From the NCBI RefSeq assembly GCF_022539315.1, contig NC_066316.1:29141245-29205244 (forward strand): a DNA stretch of 64,000 nucleotides. Direction: 5' to 3'. A program made the position numbers and the translations under genes. The notes beneath the pieces were generated by a model, which had not been told where the DNA came from, ran no database searches, and saw nothing but the letters and a program-made list of their open reading frames with translations. Shown in pieces: positions 1 to 13,000 of this stretch (its first letter is position 1; every line of letters starts with the position of its first letter). This DNA is from Serinus canaria (lineage: Eukaryota; Chordata; Aves; Passeriformes; Fringillidae).

Positions 1-1994
1 TAAGTCTTTTAAGGCAAGAAAAAAAAAATCCTTAGGGAAATGCCATCATCACCATTGTTTCCCAACTGTTTTTTCTAATCATATAATAGGTGACATTTTC
101 TTCCTCCCCCTTCCATGTGGAAGCAGCTCTCAGGCACAGCAGACAGGAATGCTGTTTTACCAGAAACACTTTTTTCACATGCTTACTTTCATCTCAGTAA
201 AAATTACCCTTCATATTTTCTACAAACATTAAAGAACTCCTGGTGAGTTTTTGTCTACTCGGATTTATTCTTGTCTATGTACTTCAGAACATGTTACAGT
301 CATCATTTGCTACTACTTGCAATTACAGGAAAGAAAATTGTGCACCTGACATGGAATAAATCTACAGCAGCTATAAAATACATTGGCCTTTCTGCCCCTT
401 ATTTTAAGGACAAAAGAGTTTCCAACCCTTTTAAGAATGTTTTGCCAGCCACACTAATTGCCAGTAAATAAATTGAGCCTTATCTTGTTAATTATAAATG
501 TGGTGACTATCTCTACATTTGCTACTATAACATTCCACATTCTACATACTGGACTAAAGAATTTCTTTCCCCCCAGCAGTGAAAGTTATCCCAGTTGTTT
601 TTGTGCTCAGGAAGTGACAAAGGCTGCCAGGCATAAAAAAAAGATTCTTGGTAGACCAAGTATAATGGTCTGTGTTTGAACAGGACTAAGGTTACTACTC
701 TTGCAGGAGAAATCAAATTGTGATTTGCCAATCATCAAAACTGTGAAGTTTGGGTTTATAGTTGACTGACCCTACCTTCAAAATTATCCAGTGTCCCCTT
801 GTCCCAGCTTGCATAGTAGAATTGGTGCTGGCTACCAGCAGCAGGAAGTTAAAAAAGTTAAAGCACAGTGATGACATAAAACTGGTGATAATTTTAAAAT
901 TGTTAAACCCAGCATTTACTCCAAAGGAAGCCAGATCTTGGTACAAAATGTCTAACATGCTTCTACCTCAAAAAGCTAAAAATATGTTCTAGTTTTCCTT
1001 TCTATGCTGAATGGACACAAAGGCACTGATGCAGGTACTGCTGAAGATGATGGTTGGATTCCTAATCCAGGTAAAGATTAAAAAGTTGTGTCTCATTAAT
1101 GCTAGGACTGAGCACATAAAGGGATATTAAGAGGTTCAATTACAATTATTTCTTAATTTTAGCTCCCTCCACACCAACCAGAATGGTGAAAAAGCATTTG
1201 TATAGAAGCATGAATCAATTCTAACATCTGCAGAGACTGGTGATTCATTTGATGGCTGACCAGGAGTACAAAAGACTAGATATTTTAAGGAGAAAAAAAA
1301 AATGTTTCCCATGTAGTGTTGATGGCAGTGGTAAGTCTGCAGCTTTAATGAGAGGTGACAAAAGCCATCAGTATTGTTTCACTATTGACTGAGGCATGGA
1401 CTCCTGCCAGTACTCCCAGAGGATTCAGAAGGATGAGGATGTGTGCAATTAAAGCTAGCTACATCATGAAGTACGGACAGTGAAAAATCAGGACCTTGAT
1501 GTTAAGAACACTTCCTCTCCAACTTTCCCCTGTAAATTTATTTTTTGTCAACATTGTTTACATTGTCTTATAGACACCATGTTGCTCTAATTCAGTGACA
1601 ATTCTAATTACATTTCATTGGAATGTAAAATTTGAGGCATGTCATGAAAACTCAGATAATATCACAATTCATATTAGCAGAGCTGCTGGATTTGTCATTT
1701 AACAGAACCTCTGAAGTATACTTTGTTCTCTGTGTAATATTCTACTTCACTGGTGAGAAATTGGAGAAAAGGATGAAAGACATGTCTTTAGAAAAATTCT
1801 AGCATATTTTCTTGGCCATGTCTGGGTCATATAACAGAATTAAGAGTGCTGAAATCACTTTTACCATGATACAAAATATCAGTGACAGAGGACAGAGCTA
1901 GAAGGTAGAGCTCTACATTCCTGCTGCCTTTCCTGTACCTACCTGTAGATCTCATTGTTCAGAAGACAAGACTTCTGCAGTTTACAGACTCTGA

Positions 1995-2038
1995 CTTTTT
2001 TATTTTGGGGTTTTTGGTTTTTTGGGATTTTTTTGGTT
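1995..2038. repeat. T/G-rich low-complexity tract
   Basis: Runs of T are interrupted by GGGG, GG and GGG blocks. This is simple low-complexity sequence. It produces the open frame seen here on the plus strand, which should not be read as a protein. Confidence 0.75.
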
Positions 2039-4131
2039 CCCTTTGCATGCAAAGCAAATGCACCTGGCAACAATGTGATAAGAACTCCATTTTTACTTCC
2101 TATGCTTTCTAGGCAATACAAAACATGCTGGAGTTTTTTAAATGCACAAGTTAGATTTGGCAATAGGGAATTATGGACAACCTTATTTTTCTGCCCTGCT
2201 TTAGACAATTCATAGCTATCAGAATTTTACACCATGGACAGGGTATTAACTCAGCATGCACTTCCAAAGTATGCTCATTAAGTATTTGAATGCAATCTTC
2301 AGCAGAAAAATTCTCTTTTCACTTTAAGTTTTTGGTGTCCAGCAGTGATAGCAAATTTGATACATTGCAAAGCCACCTTGAGTGACAGGATTCCACAGCA
2401 GCCTCTTGAGGGCCAAGGGGTTTGGAGGTTATGTGTGTCATTCAAAGAAATCTTTATCAGTGAGAGTGTCATGAACACCCTTGCTGTCATTTATTTTCAA
2501 TTTCACTGTTCACTGCAATTTCTTCATGACATCAGTTGAAAAGACTTTAGGAATTGTTTCTTTCTGACCAATCAGAATCAGGGAACTACCTATGTTCTGG
2601 TGACAGCCTTCTCCTGTAAAAATCTACATTGTCTACATTTCTTTAAAAATAGTCAACTGTCTCCTTACATGACATGTTCCTTTATTTGCTCATGTATTCA
2701 AAAGTGAGCTGTACTAAACATGCCTGTCTTGAGATCTTCACACCTTTGAAAATACATCTGTTAAAATAAGCAGTCTTCAAAAATTGCTGGCAGATATCAG
2801 AAGGCAGGGATAGCCCCACACTAGCTTAGATCTGGATAAGTACATTGATTTCAAAAAGGTATGTTCATACACACCTGCTAAAGTTTCAACTAATAGAAAT
2901 CATTCAATCTGTGCATCACAGATAAATCTTCATTAACATTAGAACTAAATGCTAACTTCATTTAAAAACTGTTTTCTTAAATTCATGTCGAATGAAATAG
3001 ATACATGTAGGGATTTTTATAGGTGTGGTACTTGAGGTATGGCATGATATAAAAATATTACCAGGAAAAAAGGATCAGCTAACCAATGCAAACTTTTGCA
3101 ATAAGTCTAAAGGCAATAATACTCCCCTATATCTCAAAGCTCTTTGCAAAGGCATTCAAGTCCATGGTACAGACTCAATGTCCACTCACCACAAATTTAT
3201 CTAGCCCTATTCTAGACCTGTTCAACATTGCTGATGACAATAAGAGAATGAAGTACAAAGAATATAAAAAAAAAATGTAGAACATGGAACTTTCTTGCAA
3301 TGCACACTCAGCAAAAAATAAGTCAGAATGAAGAAAATGACCCAAATGTCAAAGACAATGAATTTAGACATCTCTCAGAATAATCTTCCAAGAAATAATA
3401 AGCACAATTTTTATGCTGGGGAATTATAGGCCTGAAAAGATATAAAATTGCTGGGGTTTTTGTATGATGCAAAGCCCTAAACTGCTACTGGTGCATTTAG
3501 AAATGTGTGTATCTAGTACAGGAGCAGAGACTTTACACCAGTATCACAGTGCCTGGCTTTACAGACCACCTTTCCTTAAATTGCATTTGCCAGCAATTTT
3601 ATTTGCAGTTATTCTGTGATGTATTATAGAGCAAGACAGATCTGGTAATATAACCATGGCATGGCTTCTATTAAAAAATGACATACATAAGGTTAAAAGA
3701 ATTGTTGGCTCTCCACTAGTGTCTGATGACACCTGGAAGGTCCTGGAAAAACTTTCACAGTAATATAGCCTGGAAATTCTGCCCACAAGTTAGTGATTGA
3801 CTGCTACTACTGCCTTCAAGAAGCTGCTTCAAGGAAAGAGCACTATTTCCCTCTTTGGGGTTTTCTATTTACTTTTACTGTTCAGTTTCCATGAGGGACT
3901 CTTTCTAATCTTAATCTTCCTTCTTTCATATTCAGCCCTCAGAATATGGCTCTCGATGCAGACAAGTGGTTTCTCATGTAATGCCAAGTAAAACATTGAA
4001 ATATCTGTGTAGACAACCCAAACCCTGGTCCAGGCTCCTCTCTAACCTTCTCTAATTACCACATATGCCCTAGGGGCTGCATTTTGCAAACAGAGAAAAA
4101 AATTAAATTAAAAAAATCAAATAATTATTTC

Positions 4132-4144
4132 TTTTTTTTTTTTT
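4132..4144. repeat. Poly-T run (13 T)
   Basis: An uninterrupted run of about 13 T, preceded by an A/T-rich stretch. It is a simple homopolymer with no sign of a linked retroposed gene. Confidence 0.8.
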
Positions 4145-5284
4145 GTCCTACCCAAGGGTGTTTTTAGAAAGTTATTGTTCCAGTGTTAAACTGGAATTTC
4201 CTATCTAAAAGGAAGTGTCCAGCTTCCTGTATTCCTAATCAGGGATCTGCCTTCACTTCAAGCAAAAAAACATTTGCAATCATTGCCTGCTAATAAGTAT
4301 ATTAACCTGCATGTCTGTTTGCATTATGATTTCTTTCAGCATTTCAGCCCAGTCAGCTCCTTATTATTAAGAAGGATCATTACTGATACAATACAATTTA
4401 TGAATCCGGGGTTATTGCATAGATACAAGCAAGAATATCTGTTTAATTAGTTTGTAATCTGATAAAGGAATCAAAATGTGATGAATCAAAGGAAAAGCCA
4501 TCACAAAATGATTCAGTGAATCATCTGTAACGACAGGCAGTGGCAATAAAGGAATACATTACTTGTTCAAACATGAATATGATCATTAACCAGTCAAGCA
4601 ACATGAAAAATGCAAACCAGAAGGCAGTCAAGTGTCCTGCTTAACAGCTTCCAGAAAATCCAAAGCTGGAATGGGGACACATATTTCTGGTATCCAGCAC
4701 TCTGTGCTATACTCCCTGCCTGAGCAGCCAGCCCTACACATTTAGCCACTGACATCAGCCACGGTCATATTTCAGGCAGTCTGTCTGTGGTGACACTAAT
4801 TCAGCTTCTAAGGCTTGGGGTTTTTTTCCAGTTTTTCAGCACTCTGAAAGTTCTGCTTTTCAAAACCAACTCCAAGGCAAGAAGCTGACAGGAAGAGGTG
4901 ATTTCACCTCTAGGACCAAAAAGAGCTTTTTTTGAAGTAACTGACTTCAATGCTGAAGATGCACTATTTTGTCATGCAAGCTGACCTAAAAGCCAGAGGC
5001 TCACCATGACAGCACAGAGAGCCACAAGCATTTTCTAAATTTGTTCTGTTTGTACTAATACTAGGATAAAATGTTTGGCCATCCTCCCCACCTATTTTGC
5101 TTTAACATTGTCTCCTTAGACTTCATGTTAATTTACTGGTTTTTTTGCTTGTTTTACAGGTTATTGGTCTGTCTCTCCTAAAAAGCCATAGCAAAAATTA
5201 AAAAAAATAAACAACCTTTTTCCTGGAATAGGCCACTTAAATTATTTAGCATAAATAGGGAATGTATCCCAGCAGAAAAGAACC

Positions 5285-5660
5285 TGGTCAATAGCCAGAA
5301 CATGAGCCACCAGTGTGTCCAGGCGGCCAGGAAGGCCAATGGCATTCTGGACAATATCCAAAATAGTGTGGCCAGCAGGATGAGGGAAATGATTGTTCCC
5401 CTGTACTCCTGAGGCAGCATCTTGAGTGCTGTGTCCCGTTCTGGGCCCCTCACTGGAAGAAAGACCTCGAGGTGCTGGAAAGAGTCCAGAGAAGGGCAAT
5501 GGAGCTGGTGAGAGTCTGGAGCACAAGGGCTGTGAGGAGTAGCTGAGGGAGTAGGGGTGTTTAGTCTGGAGAAATGGAGTCTCAGGGGCGACCTTATTGC
5601 TCTCTGCAATTGCCTGAAAGGGGGGGTGGGTGTAGCCAGGTGGGTCTCAGCCCTTCCCAG
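5285..5660 (+). mobile_element. CR1 LINE fragment, end of reverse-transcriptase ORF
   Basis: This is a fragment of a CR1 non-LTR retrotransposon in forward orientation. Translation in shifting plus frames shows the hallmark words of the CR1 ORF2 C-terminal region in order: NMSHQC, ARKANGIL, NSVASR, IVPLYS, FSLEKWSLRGDLIAL and NCLKGG. The nucleotide string GACCTTATTGCTCTCTGCAA is close to the family consensus. The copy is dead: a stop follows the LYS motif and the frame shifts several times. It is truncated on the 5' side, as most CR1 copies are, and the usual 3' untranslated tail with repeated ATTCTATG words is missing. The antisense open frames over this block (5178-5609, 5242-5526) are by-products of it. 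The family call is firm; the subfamily is not determined. Confidence 0.9.
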
Positions 5661-5760
5661 TCCCAGCCCAGACTCAGTCTTGTCTCAGGGAGGTCCTCAA
5701 TGTCGGGGCTGGGGCTGTCCCCAGGCTGGGACTGCCCCCAGGATGGGGTGGTGAGATATC
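5661..5760. other. GC-rich segment next to the CR1 fragment
   Basis: A short stretch far richer in G and C than its surroundings, with repeated CCCAG, GGGGCTG and CCCCAGG words. It directly follows recognisable CR1 sequence, so it may be a diverged part of the same insertion or a separate low-complexity patch. No coding potential is supported. Confidence 0.4.
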
Positions 5761-7627
5761 CTGGCTCCCAGTTCTACAAAGCAGTGCTCTCACTGAATGG
5801 TCCTCGGAGACAGCATGATCCAAACTGGGTTTCTTTCAGTTAATCCAATCTTTCCCACCTCCATATGAGGATAGTCCATGCACACAGGCATTCCTATGCA
5901 ATGCTCTGCTTTTTTTCCTCTCATCTGTATAATGCACTGAATAATAAGCTTCAGAAAGTGCCAAGAAGAACTTTTCTTTGTGAAATTATTCAGCTATTTT
6001 CCCCACCACATTTTTAGCGTGTGTGCTGTTTTCTTCCTCCAAGCTAAAAAAGAAACAGTTTTAAAGCGTGTGTCTGATCTGAAAGGATGTGGTTGGGAAG
6101 AAGAGAAGTTTATTACAAAGACTTTTGTGTTCAGATAGCCTAACAGGAACTCAGTATATTGCCATTGATTTTCAAGTGGTATAAACATGGTCTGCCCTCA
6201 GACTCTGCATCTTGAGGAATAATTGTTTACTAGTTTGCCATAATGTAAAAAAAGTTTAAATGGTCACATTTTAGTGGCAGCTGTAAGATTACAATTGACT
6301 TCTTTTGGTATTATTTTTTAACCCTCTTTTAAAGTACACCATTAGAAATCTTTTGACTCTCTGAAAATTAATATCAAGATTGCTGCTTAAATTCACTGCA
6401 TTCCAAGCCAAAAACTGTTCACAATTGCATTTGCCTTGAGCGGAATCCTGAGCAGGTTATGAAATCCATCTAATAGCACTTCCAAAGAAAAACAAGAAAA
6501 AAGGAATTTCCCCAATTTGCCCACAGCAAAACTATTAATAGATGCCAGTGAAATACTAAGAGTTTTTTTAAGTTCACAGAATATACCTATTTGAGGTCTA
6601 ATAATTAATTATTTATTGCAAAATCTTACTTTACAAGCCCACTGGACTCTTGGACTTGATCCAAGGCCCTTTAAAACACTGCATTTTTTTTCTTTTGAAG
6701 TAACTGTGTCTTTTGATACCACTGTGTTTTGTGTCCAGCCCCAGTCTGCATCATTCCTGATACTTACTCTCAAAAACTAAATTAATGATCTTTTTACAAG
6801 CCAAACATCCTATTTTCACCATGGGGAAAATAAGTGGTTGCCTTCAGCTCTTACATAACCTTGTGCTTCCAAGTACTATTGATCAGAGCTAAAGCTTTCT
6901 TCTCTTCTTTAACGCCCTGTGCTGCAGGTTCAGACTCTTTTGCAGAATGACCCTTCAACCCCACATGGACGTGTGCATTAAAGCTTTCCACGTGTTCAAG
7001 CAGGAGACAACTCCATGCTGCTTGTTTAACAGAAGAAACCAGCATTGAAGATGCTGAACCTAATTTATGTACTGCTAAAAACCTTCCTTTTATGTTTTCA
7101 GTCGAGAATATTTGAGTTTTGTCCTGGGTAACAAATATGAGCAGGTATTTTTGAACCACCATTAAATTTAGAAACACCTATCCTCCCTTTTCCTACTGTC
7201 TTAATGATCAGCAACGTTTAAAATATCTATTTTTTAACTATCTATCCAGGTCCTCTTCCCATAAAACTTGTGTGAAAGTTTCAAAAGCTTGAGTTTGAAA
7301 AGATGTCTATACATTTTGTCATTCAAAATTCCAGTAGCAAGCTTCAGAGCACAATCAAGGCACAAGAGCTAGGTGAGCTGCAGTAATAAAGCAATCTTTA
7401 TTACTGTATTTTTCCTATCTATAATAAAACCATATTCTACAGGAAACAGAGCTGGCTTTCCAGGCATATGTCAGGCTCATGGGAAGCAATTAGATGTAAA
7501 GCAGGCCACCTGGTATGACAGTAATTAGGCTCTAGATCTGTTGTTATTAGGACCCAAAGTCTCGCTGTGAAATTAGCTCAGAACTTTAATTAAACTTGTA
7601 GTAACAACTTTTATTTCTTAATTATTC

Positions 7628-7644
7628 TTTTTTTTTTTTTTTTT
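7628..7644. repeat. Poly-T run (17 T)
   Basis: An uninterrupted run of 17 T following an AT-rich segment. A poly-T on this strand could be the tail of a minus-strand retroposed copy, but no such copy is recognisable on its 3' side. Confidence 0.8.
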
Positions 7645-7929
7645 GGGAACCCAGCTGAACAAAGGGCTGAATGGCACACTGAACTAGTTAAAAGTGACAC
7701 AGCTGTTTCCATCTGTATTAGCAGTAGAGATCAGAACCACCTTAGCTGTTATGAGTGGTTATTAGCACAAGTATCTCCCTGGCTTTTTGGCATCTACAGA
7801 GAATTAATTAAAAAGCTCAAGCTGGTGTGAAGTTACCATTTCCTACTGTCAGTTTGGACCCCATATAGGAGAGAAAAGGAATCATAAGCTGTACCTATAT
7901 TACTATGCAGGGCATTTGGTGACTCTTCT

Positions 7930-8140
7930 CGGTGTACCCATTCACCGTGCACAGATCACATTAACAGAGTTTATTTGGTGCAGACAAGATCCTTCCAGAA
8001 GAAATTGAACAAGAAGTTCAGGTTTTCACCTATATCAGGCGCACTCCACACCTGATATGGACATAAACGGTGAATCAAAACATCTCCAAAGCCTTGGCGT
8101 AGCAAGGATATGCAAAACTAATTTTAATCGGACCTGCACG
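7930..8140. promoter_or_regulatory. CpG-retaining block, candidate conserved noncoding element
   Basis: Seven CpG dinucleotides lie in about 210 bp inside a window where long stretches have none. The segment is not low-complexity and matches no repeat I recognise. It contains the word TTCACC twice and its complement GGTGAA once, plus an inverted repeat. CpG retention outside repeats can reflect selection or lack of germline methylation. The regulatory reading is an inference. Confidence 0.3.
8025..8074. repeat. Nested inverted repeats
   Basis: The inner arms ATATCAGG (8032-8039) and CCTGATAT (8051-8058) are perfectly complementary around an 11-base loop. Outside them, TTCACC (8025-8030) pairs with GGTGAA (8069-8074). 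The two levels could form an interrupted hairpin or a pair of symmetric protein-binding sites. Confidence 0.75.
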
Positions 8141-9100
8141 CCCAAAAATTCACATTATATAAATGTCAGATCTTTAGCAGCACATCTTTCAATCCACTAA
8201 AGTGGCCCTGTTGCACCAAATTTCTCAACAAAGTAATGAGAGGCAATGGGTCACTGGGATTTTATAGCACATGAAGTACAGGGAGGGAATGTTAACAAGA
8301 TATCTTAATTTTCACCTGTCATTGCATGGCACTTTGAAGATAATTATATAAACAACTACCTAAAAAAAGTCCCAATACACATACTCCTTTGTAATGAAAA
8401 ATTAGAACAAACACATAAAATACAAAGTGTGGAGACATGAGGGATATTCCTATTTTAATAGCATTTTTTGTGCCTAGGTGCTGGATTCAGAACTCTGAGC
8501 TTGAGTCCCGCCTATCAGGAGTCCTCTGTATGATCTAAAAAGTCTTTGTACACACTTGCCAGTAGTATTCCTACTGGCATTAAGTATTAATGCCCAGGCT
8601 TTTATCCCACATCAGCAAAGTAAGACAAGAGAAATGGGATCCAGTGATCCCTACGGATGGATGAATGCCACCGAAGCCAAAAGTAGCTCTGTCAGTTTAT
8701 TCACTGGGACATTTCCCTCATCATACCCAGCTGCATCTGGAATGGCATCCCAAGAAAAGCAGATATTCTTGCAGAATATGCTGCCATCATATTCATCTAA
8801 AGAGCTGCATGAGAAAATGCAGGGGAATGGACACCTGGGGAGGCAGAAGTTTGTTCTTCATTTGCAGGCAACCTCAGCTGTTACACGACATAATTCCAGA
8901 TTTTCTGTGCATTAAAGGAAAAATTCTGCTATTTATTAGTAGTGGTAGTTAACTCATGCTGTATATCAAAGACCATAATTTAGTAGATATGAGCTTGGAA
9001 CCAAAAGATTAAAAAATAATGTAAGACTTCCGGGTGGGGCAAGTGGATTTTTTTTAAAGTTTTACATCATACAGGAGACATTAATTGGGATGCTCTGTAT

Positions 9101-9165
9101 TTTAATCATTCCTGTATAACTGTATAACTATCAATACTTTAATCATTACTGTATTACTATCAATA
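9101..9165. repeat. Imperfect tandem duplication, period about 37 bp
   Basis: TTTAATCATT at 9101 is repeated at 9138, and both copies continue with CTGTAT and ACTATCAATA words. The second copy lacks one internal TAACTGTA unit. This looks like a local replication-slippage duplication. Confidence 0.8.
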
Positions 9166-10030
9166 AAGCCCATCTGGTCCATTCCTGTTACGAAAGCACA
9201 ATTGTTTCCTGAACTACATAACGACATATTTCATCCCTATAATACTTCTATTTAAAATAGTGGTAACATCCTTAGTTCAGGTTTCTAAACAGTGTTAATT
9301 AATCTACTTTTTGCTTTTCATCATTTATGCTCTCAATTACTCCTAATTTAGCTCCCTTGGATAAGAGAAGTTGCATGATCTGATTCTCAACAAACAGGAG
9401 GACAATACTGGTGTTTGCCTTTTATCTTTAGACTTGAAATCTGTACAACATTACTACAACAATCGCTGAAAGTCTTTGCATTTTGAAGAGCACAAATTTT
9501 TAGTACATAAAATCCCTCTATTTACAGGAAAAGATTAAATGCACTGATGTCAACAAAGGATTCTGTAAAATCTACAAGAACACAAAATTCCTTTTAACCC
9601 CACAGGTGGAGATCCTCATTAAGTTTTTAATGACCATTGTCATCGTATTAGAATCATATATTTACAAGCAGTTACTTAAAAACAAAATCAAAAACACATT
9701 GGCAACTTCTGCGAAGTTCAAGAAACATTGAATGCACTCAAAGCTTCCCTGATAAACTTTTTCATACATACCTTTTACCCAGCTGTATCTTCATTTGCCT
9801 ACTTGGTCATATATTTTGATGCATTCTTCCAGACAACTAAAATCTGCCTCTTACATTTATACTTCAAAAGACAAAAATGGTATATTCTGACCTTGCCATC
9901 AATCTCAACAAAATCCTTGCAAGTTTTGCAAGATGCTTGGACAAACAAAACTGTTCCTGAGAGACCAGTCCTGAAGGCAAGAGACAAGATTATGCTCAAG
10001 TGAAAATCTGAAGTAGCATGGTGCATTGAC

Positions 10031-10048
10031 AAAAAAAAAAAAAAAAAA
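10031..10048. repeat. Poly-A run (18 A)
   Basis: An uninterrupted run of 18 A. It explains the phenylalanine or lysine strings in the overlapping open frames, which are not genes. Confidence 0.85.
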
Positions 10049-13000
10049 TTGTTCCAAGGTACTTCAAATTTCAGCTCCTGAACAAGCCAAAAAAAACATC
10101 CTGCATGACTATCCTGATGGAGATGGGGATAAAAAAAGCCACTTCCTAGGCAGTCAGGTCTCAGCTTCTCAGAGATACTACTCAGGTCCCAGAAGCACAT
10201 TTAGAAATTGCTTGGCAGGTAATGCAGTGCACAGAATTGACTTATAGTATGTTCCCCACGGGACATGAAACTCAGCAGAAGGTTACAGCTATTCCCTGCA
10301 CCAGCTAATATTTTTTGCATGGTAGCTTTGTGAGCATCCTGCAGCATGGGTGCAATGGAATAGCAGTATATTATTAAAGCAAAAATCCCTAATTGAATTA
10401 TTAAAGCACCTCACACATCTTGTCAAAATGTCCATTATCAGAGTCCACCTACACTGTTCTGTACCCCCCACTGAACAGCTCACAGCTACACAAGGCCTGT
10501 GAAGCAGTGGCTTCCAGCCAGCTTCTTTCTGCAAAAGAAATGCTGTGAGGAGCACAGCTCTCCACGATGGAAACAGATCACTTCAAGAGTTTGACAGTCT
10601 TCTTTGAAGTAGTATTAACAAAATAAATGAAGAGATGAAAAAAATCAGACTTTCAAAGAAAAGGTTTCATATTTGTATGTGTATTTCCACATTCCCCAGC
10701 ATCAGATGCCAGCTTAGTGTGAGGAAGAAACAGGACACTAAGGGACTGATATTAGCCAACTACATCTCTTCATTCCTGGGCTGTCTAGCCCAAGTGGAAA
10801 TTAGAGTAGCTGAGCTTATAAAATTCCTACAGTAGATCTGAAATAATTGTTTTTCAGCCAAAGATGGCTAAAAAGAGAGGGTGACAATGCCTAAATACTG
10901 TATATTTCATCAATTGACTCGTTCATCAATTTGTGTTATTTTTTACTTGATGCACCAACTCGAGAATAACTAGAAGCAAAATTGTAAAAAATTATCTGAT
11001 TTTTAATATTTCTTTTTCTATTGCATTTTTAAATTCAGTGTTATATTGTATCTACAACTTTGAATGCACTTTAGAATTATGAAAAGTTAAAACTAGTGAA
11101 GGTGAAGTGACTTTTTAAACTCAGTCTCAAACAACTCTGTGCAATCTTCAAGTTGTTAGCTGAACTTCAGATAATTTAAGTAGAACTTCAGCTTTTTTTT
11201 ACTTCTTTGATGGGAACTAAATGCAAATTTTGAAATTAAACAACATCATGACTACAGAGATGGTGGAATTTTGAGGCTGCTAAGCAATGGCACAGAATAG
11301 TTCTTCTTTGGTAACAACAAACTCAGTCATCTGGTTCTCTTATCAGAAGCCATGAATTTTCACCTGCCTGCTATTCCCCCTGTCATGACAAGGCCATCCC
11401 TCACTAGCCATGGAAGTGGACAGTTAAATTATTATTATTGAATCCCTGCAAAGCTTATTGATGAATCTGGGTCATATCTCAGCCACACTGATGCAAGGCA
11501 CACTATCTTTTTTCATTTTCATAATGCTACTAGATGTACAGAGAGAGAAGAAAGAGCTGGATTAGGCTGGGCATTTTCTGCAGAGGAATACCTGCTGGGG
11601 TCTCAGCACTGCCTTCACTGTGCATAGCAACAGTGCTCAGCACTGATACTGCAGGGAGGCCCATGTCTCAGCTCTTCACCACTGCATTCCAGCTGGAAGT
11701 CCAGGCCAATGAATGATGCATTAGACATATAAAATGGATCTCAGTGCATCACAGAGAAGAGAGGGGCTTTTGATGGGGTTTTTTGTTAAATTCTATTATT
11801 TAGGTATTTTATATGGGATTGCTTGCTCGATGGCTTAATACAGCTGCTCTGCTACTGTCTGAAAATATGTCAAGCTGTCAGGAAGGCAGCTTCCTAATAG
11901 CCCTTGGAGCATCAATTTCAGAGCACATTATAAACACTACTAATCCTTTCAAAATCCCTCTAAGGTACAGAAGTCAATATCATTATTATTATTATTATCA
12001 TTTTTTTCTTTTTTACAGTTGTTGAAATTGCAATAAAGAAATATGATCAGACTTCATCAGCACTACAATGAGGAGGGCAGGTTCTCATGTGGCATAAAAC
12101 TTGTTAATGCTGCTGAAATCAAAACAGGAATAAAACCATTATATTTTGTAAGAGCCTACGCTTACAAAATGAGAGCTCCTTAATTGTCATAGCGGGTAAT
12201 TTTATAAGGAGACAGGGAGATTATGGAGAGTAAATGAATTGCAAAGACTTAGATCTTAGCTACCTAACAGCTATTAAATAACATTTCAAAATAAATAGCA
12301 TTTAAATACTTTTCAAAAGAGATTGCAGTGATTGCCCCAGAGATGTTACACAGAGCTGGCTGCAGCTGCAAAATGCTGGGGACATATGCTGTGCTGTACA
12401 CTTTTCTTTACAATGGAAAGGTGCATGAATGAGGCTCTAAACACACCAAAGGCTTTCAGGAAAACAGTCTCACAACTGTGAATATAAAGGAAACTAATCA
12501 TTAAGGAAAATCAAAGGAAATCACCTACTGGGTCCTATTTTCTGGTCACTGGCAAGCTACCTGCAAATCTTGTTTATTTCCCCCCACCCCCACAGACATT
12601 TGTTCTCAGCTAGTTGACAAAAGTGGGTACTGGTTCTCTCCTTGCAGTAAGAAGCAGCACTGCAAGGGCCAGGGCAGAACCAGGTCTATCAGGTTTGTAT
12701 TTTCCTTCCCTTGCTACAAGGAACAATGTGGGTGAAGTAGAAGAATCAATGATGAGTGAGAATCGAGGAGCGCGGAGCAGGAAAACAGTGGTGGCCAGAG
12801 TGGGTTGATTGCTCCATTTTTCTAGGTTTCTACAAGGGAATAGAGGGGCAGTGAATTGGGAGCCATTACTGTCTCTAAAACTATATGAACAGTGGGACTT
12901 GACTTCTTTTCTCCCTCTATATCCACATAATAGGAATTCAGATTTTTTTCCCAAAATCCAAGCCACAATTTGGGAGCACCAGTTCATTTCAGAGAGATGT

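Larger units (their letters stand above)
1..5284. other. Unique AT-rich noncoding sequence
   Basis: No gene is supported. Open frames on both strands are short (under 100 codons) and overlap each other, as expected by chance in AT-rich DNA. The stretch holds a T/G-rich low-complexity tract near 2.0 kb and a short T run near 4.14 kb. I recognise no mobile element. The part around 4.33-4.62 kb is rich in TAATTA-like and ATGAATCA-like words and could be a regulatory element, but this is only an impression. Confidence 0.6.

Noticed and set aside
5178..5609. Minus-strand frames of 143 and 94 codons
   Set aside because: They are antisense to the CR1 fragment, which explains the GC content and open reading.
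8480..8520. GCTTGAGTCCCGCC, reminiscent of a tRNA T-arm or tRNA-derived SINE
   Set aside because: No matching acceptor stem, D-arm or anticodon arm can be placed at the proper distance upstream.
9799..10200. Minus-strand frame of 133 codons
   Set aside because: It runs through an 18-base homopolymer that gives a phenylalanine string and matches nothing known.
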